Shown: in pieces, positions 50,899 to 58,298 of the stretch | Numbering within the stretch: position 1 is the first letter of the stretch | Layout: each line of letters begins with the position of its first letter | Source of the DNA: Akkermansiaceae bacterium | GTDB lineage: Bacteria > Verrucomicrobiota > Verrucomicrobiia > Verrucomicrobiales > DEV007 | Length of the DNA stretch: 64,000 nt | Direction of reading: 5' to 3' | NCBI GenBank assembly: GCA_024233005.1 | Contig: JACKQE010000005.1 | Span: forward strand, 186,001-250,000 | The notes under the pieces: generated by a model | Told to the model about the DNA's origin: nothing | The model's input: only the letters and a program-made list of their open reading frames with translations | Databases searched by the model: none | Program-made: the position numbers and the translations under genes

Positions 50899-52302
50899 TC
50901 ATGACAGGATTTCCTTGGCCACCTCCCCGTAAACATCCGTGAGCCGGAAGTTTCTTCCGGAATAGGGATAGGTTAGTTTGGTGTGGTCGAGTCCGAGCAG
51001 ATGCAAGATTGTGGCATGCAGGTCATGCGTGCCCATTTTTCCTTCCACGGCGGTTCCTCCCAATTCGTCGGTGGCCCCGTAGCGCAGACCTCCCTTGACT
51101 CCACCACCGGCCATCCACATGCTGTAGCCGCGGTTGTTGTGCCGCCTCCCGTCGCCGCCGTTGGCCTGGTCCTGGGGACTCCGTCCGAATTCGCCGCCCC
51201 AGAGCACCAGGGTGTCCTTGAGCAGATCGCGGTCTTTCAGATCCTGCAGCAGGGCGGCGATCGGCTGGTCGATGGCGTTGCAGTTGTTGGTGAGGGCTTC
51301 CTTGAGATTCTTGTGCTGGTCCCAGCCTCCTTTGCTGACCTGGATGAAACGCACTCCCGACTCGGCAAGACGTCGAGCCATCAGACACTGTGATCCGAAA
51401 CTGGTTTTGTCGCCGGAGGCAATGCCGTAGGCGGAGAGGGTTTTGGCATCCTCCTTGTCGAGGTCGAGCACGCTCGGCACGGATGTTTGCATCCGGTAGG
51501 CGAGCTCGTAGGATTCGATGACCCCTTCCAGCTCGGAGTTTTCCGGATGTTGGCTGGAAAGGTCCCGGTTCATCGACTGAATGAGGTCGATCTGGGCGCG
51601 CTGGGCCGCGGTGTCGAGGTGGCGATTGCGAATGTCCGAGATGCCGCCGGCTTCGGTGTCAATCCGGGTTCCCTGGAACGCGGCGGGAAGGAAGGAGGAG
51701 CCATAGTTTTGCGCGCCGCCGGCATTGCCCACCGGGTTGATCGTGACAAATCCGGGCAGGTCCTGGTTCATCGTCCCGAGTCCATAGAGGGTCCAGGCAC
51801 CGAGCGAAGGGCGCACGAAGTTGATGCTGCCGGTGTGGAGGGCGATCGACGCCTGGGGATGGGCGGCGTTGCTGGTGTTCATCCCGTTGAGCAGACAGAG
51901 ATCATCCGCGTGCTTTGACAGATGGGGGAACAATTCGCTGATCATGAGACCGCTTTTTCCCTGTGGTTTGAAATCGAACTGGGGCGCGAGGAGTTTCCCG
52001 CCCTTGCCCCCGGCGGCTTCCCCGGAGGCAGTTTGGCCTCCGGCTTTGGCCAGTTCCGGTTTCCAATCAAACGTGTCCAGGTGGCTTGGCGCTCCCTGCA
52101 TGAAAAAGAAGATCACCCGTTTGGCCCGTGCCGGGAAATGCGGGGCCTTGGGCGCCAGCGGCCCCTGATAGGTGCCCGTCCCGGCAGCCCGGGCAGCTTC
52201 CGCAAGGAGGCTGGAGAATGCGAGCCAGCCGAAACCGGCGGCGGTGTCCTGAAGGAATCCGCGGCGGCTGAGCGGTGAGAAGCGGTGGGAGCAGAGGTTC
52301 AT
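50899..52302 (-). CDS. DUF1501 protein with Tat signal, partner of PSD1
   Basis: 467 residues. Tat motif SRRGFLQDTAAGFGWLAFSS. DUF1501 blocks: AKRVIFFFMQGAPSHLDTFDWK, SLGAWTLYGLG, LWGGEFGRSPQDQANGGDGR and YSMWMAGGGVKGGL. The gene follows the PSD1 gene by 42 bp in the same direction, the standard pairing in this phylum. The pair is believed to act outside the cytoplasm, perhaps in polymer degradation, but no biochemical function is known to me. Confidence 0.94.
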   Translation of the reverse strand: MNLCSHRFSPLSRRGFLQDTAAGFGWLAFSSLLAEAARAAGTGTYQGPLAPKAPHFPARAKRVIFFFMQGAPSHLDTFDWKPELAKAGGQTASGEAAGGKGGKLLAPQFDFKPQGKSGLMISELFPHLSKHADDLCLLNGMNTSNAAHPQASIALHTGSINFVRPSLGAWTLYGLGTMNQDLPGFVTINPVGNAGGAQNYGSSFLPAAFQGTRIDTEAGGISDIRNRHLDTAAQRAQIDLIQSMNRDLSSQHPENSELEGVIESYELAYRMQTSVPSVLDLDKEDAKTLSAYGIASGDKTSFGSQCLMARRLAESGVRFIQVSKGGWDQHKNLKEALTNNCNAIDQPIAALLQDLKDRDLLKDTLVLWGGEFGRSPQDQANGGDGRRHNNRGYSMWMAGGGVKGGLRYGATDELGGTAVEGKMGTHDLHATILHLLGLDHTKLTYPYSGRNFRLTDVYGEVAKEILS

Positions 52303-52344
52303 GACGGTAGGGGCGGGTCAGGTCAGGGCGGTCAAAGAAATCAC

Positions 52345-54849
52345 TCAGCGGATGTAGCGGAATTCCGCGGAGGCATAGAGAGCCTGGAGAAAAGTGGTCC
52401 AGGTTTTTTCGTCACCTCCTCCTTCCTTGATGAAGGCCAGGGAGCGCTCCCTTTCGGCGGTCCCCGGTTTTCGGCAGAGAGTGTAGGCGTAGGCGTAGCG
52501 GATTTTGGCGTCGTCATCGGCGCCCTCGAGGGCGATCACGCGCCGGGCCGCATGGGTCGCCGTTTCCACCACAAACGGGTTGTTGAGGAGGAACAACGCC
52601 TGTGGGGCCACGGTCGTGACATCGCGCTGGCCATTGACCTGATCGGGTTCCGCGAAATCGAAGACGGTGAACATGCCGGGTAACTTGGACCGAAAGATGG
52701 GCAGGTAAACACTGCGCACCGGTGTTTCGAAAACCTCTGATCCGGTGGCACGTTTGCCCTTTCCGCCGAGCATGGCCGCGATTTCCGCAGGGCTCACCGA
52801 GGGCCCCACGGGACGCTCCGTCTGCAGCCCTCCTCCTGCAGCGAGCAGGGCATCGCGCAGCACCTCGGCTTCAATGCGGCGGAGATTGGACCTCCACAGC
52901 AACTGGTTGGAGGGATCGATCTTTTCCCCTTCCGGCGAAGAATCTCCCGAGAGCCGGTAGGTTCGGCTCAACACGATGGTCCGGATCAGCGACTTGACCG
53001 ACCAGCCCTGGGCGACGAAGCGGGTCGCGAGGTGGTCCAGCAGGGCGGGATTGGTCGGGGCTTCGCCCGACAGGCCAAAGTTGTCCACCGTGCGGACCAA
53101 TCCCTGACCAAAGAGATGAGCCCAAATGCGGTTTGCCATGACCCGGGCGGGCAGGGGATTGGCAGGATCGGCGAGCCAACGCGCCAGTTCGAGGCGTCCA
53201 CTCGCGCCGTCCGGCATTTCCATGGCATGGCCGGTGTCGAGGACCTGGAGAAATCCACGGGGCACCTTCTCTCCATGGATGTCGGGCTCGCCACGGACTC
53301 TCAGTTCCAGGTCGGTGACCTCCCCGTCGCGCACACTCATCGCCAGGGGGGCCTTGAGATCAAGGTTCTGTCCGGCTCCCTGGGCCTGCTTTTTCTTTTT
53401 GGTGGCGTTCGCCTTCCCTGCCATGCCGACCAGGCTTTTGCGCAGTTCCTGGAGTTCGGCCCGGGCGGTTTTGGCTCCGGGACCTTTGCCTTTGGCCTGT
53501 TTCTGCAGGGCCTCCATCTTTTGCCGTAGCGCATTCTCATCGGCTGCCGCCGGAAGGCTGGCGGCGCCGGTGGTGGACTTCCCTGCAGGGCCCGCAGCCG
53601 ACGCGGTCGTCGGAGCGGTGGATCCCAGATTGGCGAGCAGGTTGGGGCTGAAATAATTGCCACCCCCGCCTTTGTTCTTCTGTCCGCTCAGGGTCTCCGT
53701 GCTGGCGAATATGCCGGCCAAAGCGTAGTAATCTTTTTGCGGGATGGGGTCGAATTTGTGGTCGTGACAGCGCGCGCACCCCGTTGTCAGGCCCAGAAAA
53801 GCCCGTCCGACGGTGTCGACCTGATCGTCGATCTGATCGAGGGTGAACTGCTCGCGGTCCTTTTCATTCAAATCCATCGAGCCAAGGGCAAGGAGCCCGG
53901 TGGCGATGGTCCTTTCGTCGCGCTGCGCGGGATTTCCCGCTGGCATGAGGTCCCCTGCGATCTGTTCGCCGATAAAGACATGGTAGGGCTTGTCATGATT
54001 GAACGAGTCGATGACATAGTCCCGGTAACGCCAGGCGTAGGGGAAGGGCACGTTCCGGGTTTTTCCCACCGAGTCCGCGTAGCGGGCCACATCGAGCCAG
54101 TGACGTCCCCACCGTTCGCCGAAACGCTCCGAGGCGAGAAGGCGGTCCACCACTTTGGCGTAAGCCTCGTCGTCAGGGGCCGGATCCCGCACGAAGGCAT
54201 TGACCTCCTCCACGCTCGGTGGCAGCCCGATGAGATCCAGGGAGACCCGGCGGATCAGCGTGAAGCGGTCGGCGTCGGGCGCCGGATGGATCCCCGCTTT
54301 CTCCTGCCCAGACCGGATGAAATGGTCGATGCCATCCCTGGCCCAGGCGGTGTCCGTGATCTTGGGGAGAGGAGGATTCGCCACCGGCCGGAACGCCCAG
54401 TGCTGCCGTCCCTTCACCAGATCGATTTCCTTTTTCTCCGCCACTTGACCTGCCCGGGGATCCGGAGCTCCTCGCTGGATCCACTCCTCCAGAATGGCAA
54501 TGTCGGCCTCGTTGAGTTTGTATTTCGGCGGCATCTGAAGATCCTGATTGCCGTAGCGGACCGACTCGATGAGGAGTGATTTCTCGGGATGTCCGGGTTC
54601 GATGACTTCACCGGAGTCTCCCCCGGCCATCCATCCCGGGCGGGAATCAAGGTGCAGACCCCCCTTGATGCTTTTGCCTTCTTTGGCATGGCATTCATAG
54701 CAGTGTTTCGACAGCAAGGGGCGGACCTTGTTTTCAAAAAAAGCGGTCTCCGCCGGGCTCAAGGGAGCGGGGGAGTCGGCAGCCAGCAATCCCGCGCCTC
54801 CTCCCGCAAGGAAAGCCAGGGCGCACAAAAGTCGGGTGGCGGAGGTCAT
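52345..54849 (-). CDS. PSD1 and cytochrome c-like protein (PSCyt1-DUF1549-DUF1553)
   Basis: 834 residues from the ATG at 54849 with a signal peptide ending near LLAAD. The N-terminal PSCyt1 domain holds a haem-binding CYECH site in KVRPLLSKHCYECHAKEG. Then DUF1549 with RVSLDLIGLPPSVEEV, HWLDVARYADS and a CARCHDHKFDPI motif. An extra Ala/Lys-rich spacer occurs at about 460-530. DUF1553 follows with RVMANRIWAHLFGQGLVRT and LLWRSNLRRIEAE. It forms an operon with the DUF1501 gene. Element copy D lies about 170 bp upstream, oriented towards it. Confidence 0.93.
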   Translation of the reverse strand: MTSATRLLCALAFLAGGGAGLLAADSPAPLSPAETAFFENKVRPLLSKHCYECHAKEGKSIKGGLHLDSRPGWMAGGDSGEVIEPGHPEKSLLIESVRYGNQDLQMPPKYKLNEADIAILEEWIQRGAPDPRAGQVAEKKEIDLVKGRQHWAFRPVANPPLPKITDTAWARDGIDHFIRSGQEKAGIHPAPDADRFTLIRRVSLDLIGLPPSVEEVNAFVRDPAPDDEAYAKVVDRLLASERFGERWGRHWLDVARYADSVGKTRNVPFPYAWRYRDYVIDSFNHDKPYHVFIGEQIAGDLMPAGNPAQRDERTIATGLLALGSMDLNEKDREQFTLDQIDDQVDTVGRAFLGLTTGCARCHDHKFDPIPQKDYYALAGIFASTETLSGQKNKGGGGNYFSPNLLANLGSTAPTTASAAGPAGKSTTGAASLPAAADENALRQKMEALQKQAKGKGPGAKTARAELQELRKSLVGMAGKANATKKKKQAQGAGQNLDLKAPLAMSVRDGEVTDLELRVRGEPDIHGEKVPRGFLQVLDTGHAMEMPDGASGRLELARWLADPANPLPARVMANRIWAHLFGQGLVRTVDNFGLSGEAPTNPALLDHLATRFVAQGWSVKSLIRTIVLSRTYRLSGDSSPEGEKIDPSNQLLWRSNLRRIEAEVLRDALLAAGGGLQTERPVGPSVSPAEIAAMLGGKGKRATGSEVFETPVRSVYLPIFRSKLPGMFTVFDFAEPDQVNGQRDVTTVAPQALFLLNNPFVVETATHAARRVIALEGADDDAKIRYAYAYTLCRKPGTAERERSLAFIKEGGGDEKTWTTFLQALYASAEFRYIR

Positions 54850-54991
54850 GGTGGTGTGAATTGATGGAATCACGAAAGGGCTCTCATCGTCAACCCCAAA
54901 GGCCTCGACCAGTTGCGCGGCCCGCACGGTGTCCGATAATTATTGTGGGCCCGATCCTGTCCGGATTACGACAGCAGCAGCCGGAAGAACA

Positions 54992-55004
54992 GCCCGAATC
55001 GGGC
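54992..55004. repeat. 13-bp palindrome upstream of the PSD1 gene
   Basis: GCCCGA-A-TCGGGC, between the repeat element and the PSD1 start. It could be an operator or a hairpin in the leader. Confidence 0.3.
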
Positions 55005-55014
55005 CGCAACCCCC

Positions 55015-55090
55015 AGTTATTGCTAGCAGGAAATCGCTGTTTCAATCCCGTAGTTCCATCACCGCGCATTGCCCTCGGTGGGAGGGGGCA
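55015..55090 (-). repeat. Dispersed ~75-bp element, copy D
   Basis: Read on the minus strand this copy shows the shared blocks CCCCCTCCCACCGAGGG, then AATGCG, then GGTGATGGA, then TTGAAACAGCGATTTCC and CTAGCAATAA. It matches copies A, B and C. It points towards the PSD1 gene 54849 and its other end meets the fasciclin remnant starting near 55105. Confidence 0.8.
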
Positions 55091-55104
55091 ATCCAGTTCC
55101 GACC

Positions 55105-55497
55105 CGATGCCTTGCGACCGCCGTGGCGGACGGACGATTCCCCACTTTTAATAAGGCGCTCGACGCCGCCGGATTGACGCATTTTTTTAGTGGGACAACC
55201 TGCTGACCGTCTTCACGCACCGACGAAGCCTATACCAAGCTGACCGAGGGCATGCTGGAGGATCTGCTCAAGCCGGCGAAAAAGTCGCAACTGCTCACCC
55301 TCCTCTCGCATCACGTCTGCGCAAGCTCCAACGCCTTGGCCGACTCGCTGAAGGTGGGCAAGGTGAACCTGCTTCAGGGCGACTCCAGTCCGGAGGATTG
55401 CGAGAACGGAAAGATCCGCGTCAATGACGCCGCAGTGCTCAATCCCGAGGTGACTTGCCAGGATGGCGTCATTCACGTGATCGACGCGGTGGGGTGG
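55105..55497 (+). pseudogene. Fasciclin-domain gene remnant (frameshifted, no start)
   Basis: Translation in pieces gives a nearly whole fasciclin (beta-Ig-h3) domain. The first frame has LATAVADGRFPTFNKALD then AAGLT, a second frame has LLTVFT, and a third TDEAYTKLTEGMLEDLLKP then LLSHHV and finally DGVIHVIDAV, which is the family end. At least two indels separate the frames and no start codon fits. An open frame of 121 codons at 55252-55617 is the last piece plus unrelated trailing sequence. Intact family members are secreted adhesion-like proteins. Its left edge sits about 15 bp from element copy D. Confidence 0.72.
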
Positions 55498-55652
55498 ACC
55501 GCCTCGGGTGGGGCGCCGCCGGATTGCCCTCAGTGGTGGGTTCGCTCCGTGCGCGTGGCGGATTGCGAGGGTCACCTCTCCGTTCATGGATCTCCCCTTC
55601 GGGGTCTTTATCGTTGAGGCATCGCACACGCTCCGCTCTGCAAAAATCTCCC

Positions 55653-55681
55653 TTGACTTGTTTTTTAATCCAAACTTTAAG
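55653..55681 (+). promoter_or_regulatory. Predicted promoter of the small lipoprotein
   Basis: TTGACT (55653-55658), 17-base spacer, TTTAAG (55676-55681), in a locally AT-rich patch. The lipoprotein ATG is about 65 bases downstream. Confidence 0.45.
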
Positions 55682-55746
55682 TGCCCTAATTCTACTCGAC
55701 TGTAGAACGGCGTGTGAACGAAATCGTCAACCCAGACCCCCAGAAT

Positions 55747-55926
55747 ATGAGCAAAAATTTGGCTGTCATCAACCCACAGTGGGTCACAAAATTCCTGCTG
55801 ATTCTTTTCGCTTCGACTGGAATCTGCGCATTCCTGACCTCGTGCTCAACTCCGTCGCAGCGACACGACGCCCGCGTCGATGCCCGTGTCGAGAACCGCG
55901 TTGATCGACGGCACGATCGTTGGTGA
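55747..55926 (+). CDS. Small lipoprotein with Asp/Arg repeats
   Basis: 59 residues from the ATG at 55747 (an in-frame GTG at 55714 would add 11). The signal has LLILFASTGICAFLTSC, with a lipobox FLTSC. The mature part is only about 26 residues, RHDARVDARVENRVDRRHDRW, cut here in spirit as alternating Asp-Arg and Arg-Val units. Such tiny lipoproteins with charged repeats occur widely in the phylum; function unknown. Its own promoter and a following large hairpin (56005-56072) suggest a single-gene unit that is real and expressed. Confidence 0.65.
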   Translation: MSKNLAVINPQWVTKFLLILFASTGICAFLTSCSTPSQRHDARVDARVENRVDRRHDRW

Positions 55927-56004
55927 TTAGTCGTCGATTCGGAATCTGAATTCCGGATGCCACTTGGGAGGAAAAGTGCCGTGACTCCCCCGACACTTGG
56001 TATT

Positions 56005-56072
56005 TTCTCCCCGGAACCCTCCGCGCCATCCCCTGCTTCCCTCTGATTTGGGATGGAGGGGCCGGGGGAGAA
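56005..56072 (+). other. Large imperfect stem-loop downstream of the lipoprotein gene
   Basis: Outer arms TTCTCCCCGG (56005-56014) and CCGGGGGAGAA (56062-56072), inner arms CCATCCC (56026-56032) and GGGATGG (56050-56056), with an additional CCCTCC/AGGGG pairing between. No T run follows. It could stabilise the lipoprotein mRNA, stop transcription, or be a small RNA. Confidence 0.45.
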
Positions 56073-56185
56073 GAACGACTGGCTCGACGCCCAAATTATC
56101 AGGCATCGACTCCGGAGCAAAAGGACCGACCAACTGCGGGGTCCGTTTGCTCCCGAGTGTCTGGACTTTGTTCTCTATGGTCAGC

Positions 56186-56199
56186 GCCTCAATTGAGGC
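56186..56199. repeat. 14-bp perfect palindrome
   Basis: GCCTCAATTGAGGC lies in the non-coding stretch. It may bind a dimeric protein or be the footprint of a lost element. Confidence 0.3.
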
Positions 56200-56660
56200 C
56201 ACCGGATCTTATCTGGGGCACCCACTCTATTACGAAGGCCTGGATCAATTTGAGCAGGCGGGGCGGGATAAATCCTGCACCAATCCTTACTACTACTGTT
56301 GAGAGCCCATTGTGCTCACGAAACCAACGACCTCCGGTATGGCCCCCCCACCGACTCCAAGCCTTCCGTGGGAAGGGAGAGGAAGGGAGATACAGGGAAA
56401 TCCTTGAACTGCTCGCGGATCCGGATCGCGTGCAGGTCGTCGAGGATCTGCGGCTTCACCCCACGATGGTGGACCAGGCCGGCGAGTTCGTGGCGCGGCT
56501 GAGGGGGGATGATGAGGCCCACCTCGGGATCCTTCTCCCGCTGGGCCACGCAGTTGCGGCGGGGCGGGGTGCGGTGGACGGCGGCGACGGCCGCATCGGG
56601 CGGCAAGTCTTCGAGTTCTTGAACGGATGATTCCGGCATAGTTTCATGGGTTCAGGTTGC

Positions 56661-56732
56661 GTCCCCGGACCTGCGGGTCGATGCGTCGTGACGGAGTGGT
56701 GGGCTTGAAAAAGCGATTTTCTAGCAATAATA
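56661..56732 (+). repeat. Dispersed ~75-bp element, copy A
   Basis: Shared blocks: CGATGCG, then GTGACGGAGTGGTGGG, then CTTGAAAAAGCGATTTTC and TAGCAATAAT. The left third is the most diverged. It ends 43 bp before the ATG of the protease gene. Confidence 0.8.
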
Positions 56733-56733
56733 A
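56705..56733 (+). promoter_or_regulatory. Promoter inside element copy A
   Basis: TTGAAA (56705-56710), 17-base spacer, TAATAA (56728-56733): near-consensus sigma70 spacing. It lies in the right half of the element and would give a leader of about 35 bases before the protease ATG at 56776. Confidence 0.55.
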
Positions 56734-56775
56734 ATAAGCAAAACGGCGTTCTCGCGCTTTCGAGGCCTGCCCAAC

Positions 56776-57867
56776 ATGGTGTCTTCGTCCTATTGCCGAA
56801 TTAAGCCAAATCCCGTTTCGCTGGGGTTCTGGGTCGAAGTCGATGCCTGGCGCGCCACTCTGATTCCCTTGCTGATTCTCTCGGGTTTTCATTGTGAAGC
56901 TCAGACATCGCCTGCCCAGTTCCAACTCCCCGAAACGCCTCCTCTTTTCCAGGTGATCGCTGACCTCGATTCCGCGCTCGAGTGGGATGCCCACCAGAAA
57001 AAGACATTCACCGAAATTCTGAATGACTTCAAGAACCCGCCTCCTGCCGTTCATGCCGATTCTCCGGGAGCCTCTCAGTCCGTAAATCTCCTCTTTGGGC
57101 TGATGGTTCCCATCGCCGCGGATGGTTATTGCCTCACTGCGGCTCACAATATTGGTCAGGGAGCTGCGATGGAAACCTTCGCGTCGCAGATCGGTGGGCA
57201 TGCGTTTGGAGGGATTTACACGATGGTTGATTTGGGAAGACCGGGCCTTCCTCTGTTTCATCCTACAAAAGCAACCGAGGGTCACCTCGTTTGCATCACG
57301 CGGAAGAAATTTGGCAGATCCAGCCGCTACGTCGCGTCGGCAAGCCCCAGGTCGGCGATCAAAGTCTTGTCGCGCGTCCTGGATCGCGATGAGTTCGCGT
57401 TGATGCAGGGTGAACTCGAAGCAGTAGACGCCGCATTCCTGATCCGGGTGAAAGTTTTGAAGGTCTGGGTGGGCGATGACCTTGCCTTGATCAAACTTCC
57501 CTTTCCAACTCCCTCATATTTTGAAATCCCCACCTCGGACGCCGCGATCACCGCTCCTCTGATGTGTTTCGGAAATCCTTCCCTTCACAAAGGAGTGATC
57601 AACCAGTCCTCCAAGGTCTGGAGGAAAGAGTTGGATTTCAAGATTCCGCTCCGATTCACAGAGTTTGTTCCTCTCAAATTGGATCTTCGGCGAAATTTTC
57701 GGGATGGTGACAGTGGCGGTCCTGTGATCGATGGGAAGGGCAATCTGATCGGAATCGCGATCGCCACTTACGCGGATGGCAAAGGAAAAGATGTGGGGTT
57801 CGCTGTCGGACTTCGAAGAGCCCCCATCATGAAGACCGTCGAAGAATTTAGATCGCAGATCAAATAA
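56776..57867 (+). CDS. Trypsin-like serine protease, secreted
   Basis: 363 residues. An N-terminal hydrophobic segment (about 26-40, ATLIPLLILSGFHC) acts as signal. The chymotrypsin-fold catalytic triad is complete: His124 in YCLTAAHNI, Asp235 in VGDDLALIKL and Ser313 in RDGDSGGPVIDG, followed by GNLIGIAIATYADG. There are no PDZ repeats, so it is not a full DegP/HtrA. Its codon use and AT content look slightly less GC-rich than the flanking operons. It is the only gene between element copy A and the sulfatase remnant. Substrate unknown. Confidence 0.83.
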   Translation: MVSSSYCRIKPNPVSLGFWVEVDAWRATLIPLLILSGFHCEAQTSPAQFQLPETPPLFQVIADLDSALEWDAHQKKTFTEILNDFKNPPPAVHADSPGASQSVNLLFGLMVPIAADGYCLTAAHNIGQGAAMETFASQIGGHAFGGIYTMVDLGRPGLPLFHPTKATEGHLVCITRKKFGRSSRYVASASPRSAIKVLSRVLDRDEFALMQGELEAVDAAFLIRVKVLKVWVGDDLALIKLPFPTPSYFEIPTSDAAITAPLMCFGNPSLHKGVINQSSKVWRKELDFKIPLRFTEFVPLKLDLRRNFRDGDSGGPVIDGKGNLIGIAIATYADGKGKDVGFAVGLRRAPIMKTVEEFRSQIK

Positions 57868-57889
57868 GCGCTCCAGCCAAGCGGCTCCC

Positions 57890-58117
57890 TCATGGAAATC
57901 GCTCGGCCTTCCCTTGGGCATCCGCACCCACCTTGCCGTCGCAATCGAGGAAAGGCTCGGGGGGATCCACGCGTCCGAGCGATCTCACGCCGGGGTCATT
58001 GGAATTTGATTTGATGCCGAGGTCGCCGTTCCTATTCGCGGCGAGAGCCTGCCATTCAGTAACCTCCTCGGGGTTCGCATTGGCCACTTCGGTCTTCTCA
58101 CCGAGATCAGATTTGCA
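57890..58117 (-). pseudogene. 3' remnant of an arylsulfatase gene
   Basis: The minus strand carries an open stretch with no start: CKSDLGEKTEVANANPEEV followed by EWQALAANRNGDLG and GVRSLGRVDPPEP, stop at 57890. This is the usual tail of S1 sulfatases (LYDLK.DPGE.TNVA..NPE, then a GVRP.GRV end). The catalytic part is absent and the homology begins at 58117, at the edge of element copy B. The family call rests on the short tail only. Confidence 0.6.
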
Positions 58118-58184
58118 CCCCCTCCAACCCGGGGCGATGCGCGATGACGGGGCGGCGGGGGGATAAAAGCAATTTCCCAGCAGG
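58115..58184 (+). repeat. Dispersed ~75-bp element, copy B
   Basis: Shared blocks: CACCCCCTCCAACCCGGGG, CGATGCGCGATGACGGG, GCGGCGGGG, AAAAGCAATTTCCCAGCA. It points to the cytochrome-like gene starting at 58299 and begins exactly where the sulfatase remnant stops being readable. Confidence 0.8.
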
Positions 58185-58298
58185 TTGTTTCGGATCAGAC
58201 TGGGTTGGGTCGGTGATCAAACCCTGTTTGATCGGGAATCCCTTGTTTGCGGTATGGGCCGGGCTTGCAAACATCGCGGGCGGGCGCACTATTGGCCG

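Larger units (their letters stand above)
55927..56660. other. Gene-poor stretch between the small lipoprotein and element copy A
   Basis: About 730 bases. It holds a large imperfect hairpin (56005-56072), a 14-bp palindrome (56186-56199) and, at about 56316-56647, GC-rich sequence with coding-like bias. There the minus strand has a 107-codon open frame with AQREKDPEVGLIIPPQPRH and ILDDLHAIRIREQFKDF; I cannot name a family. By analogy with the neighbouring loci it may be the tail of a broken gene running away from the element, but the plus strand is also open (157 codons), so strand is uncertain. Confidence 0.4.
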
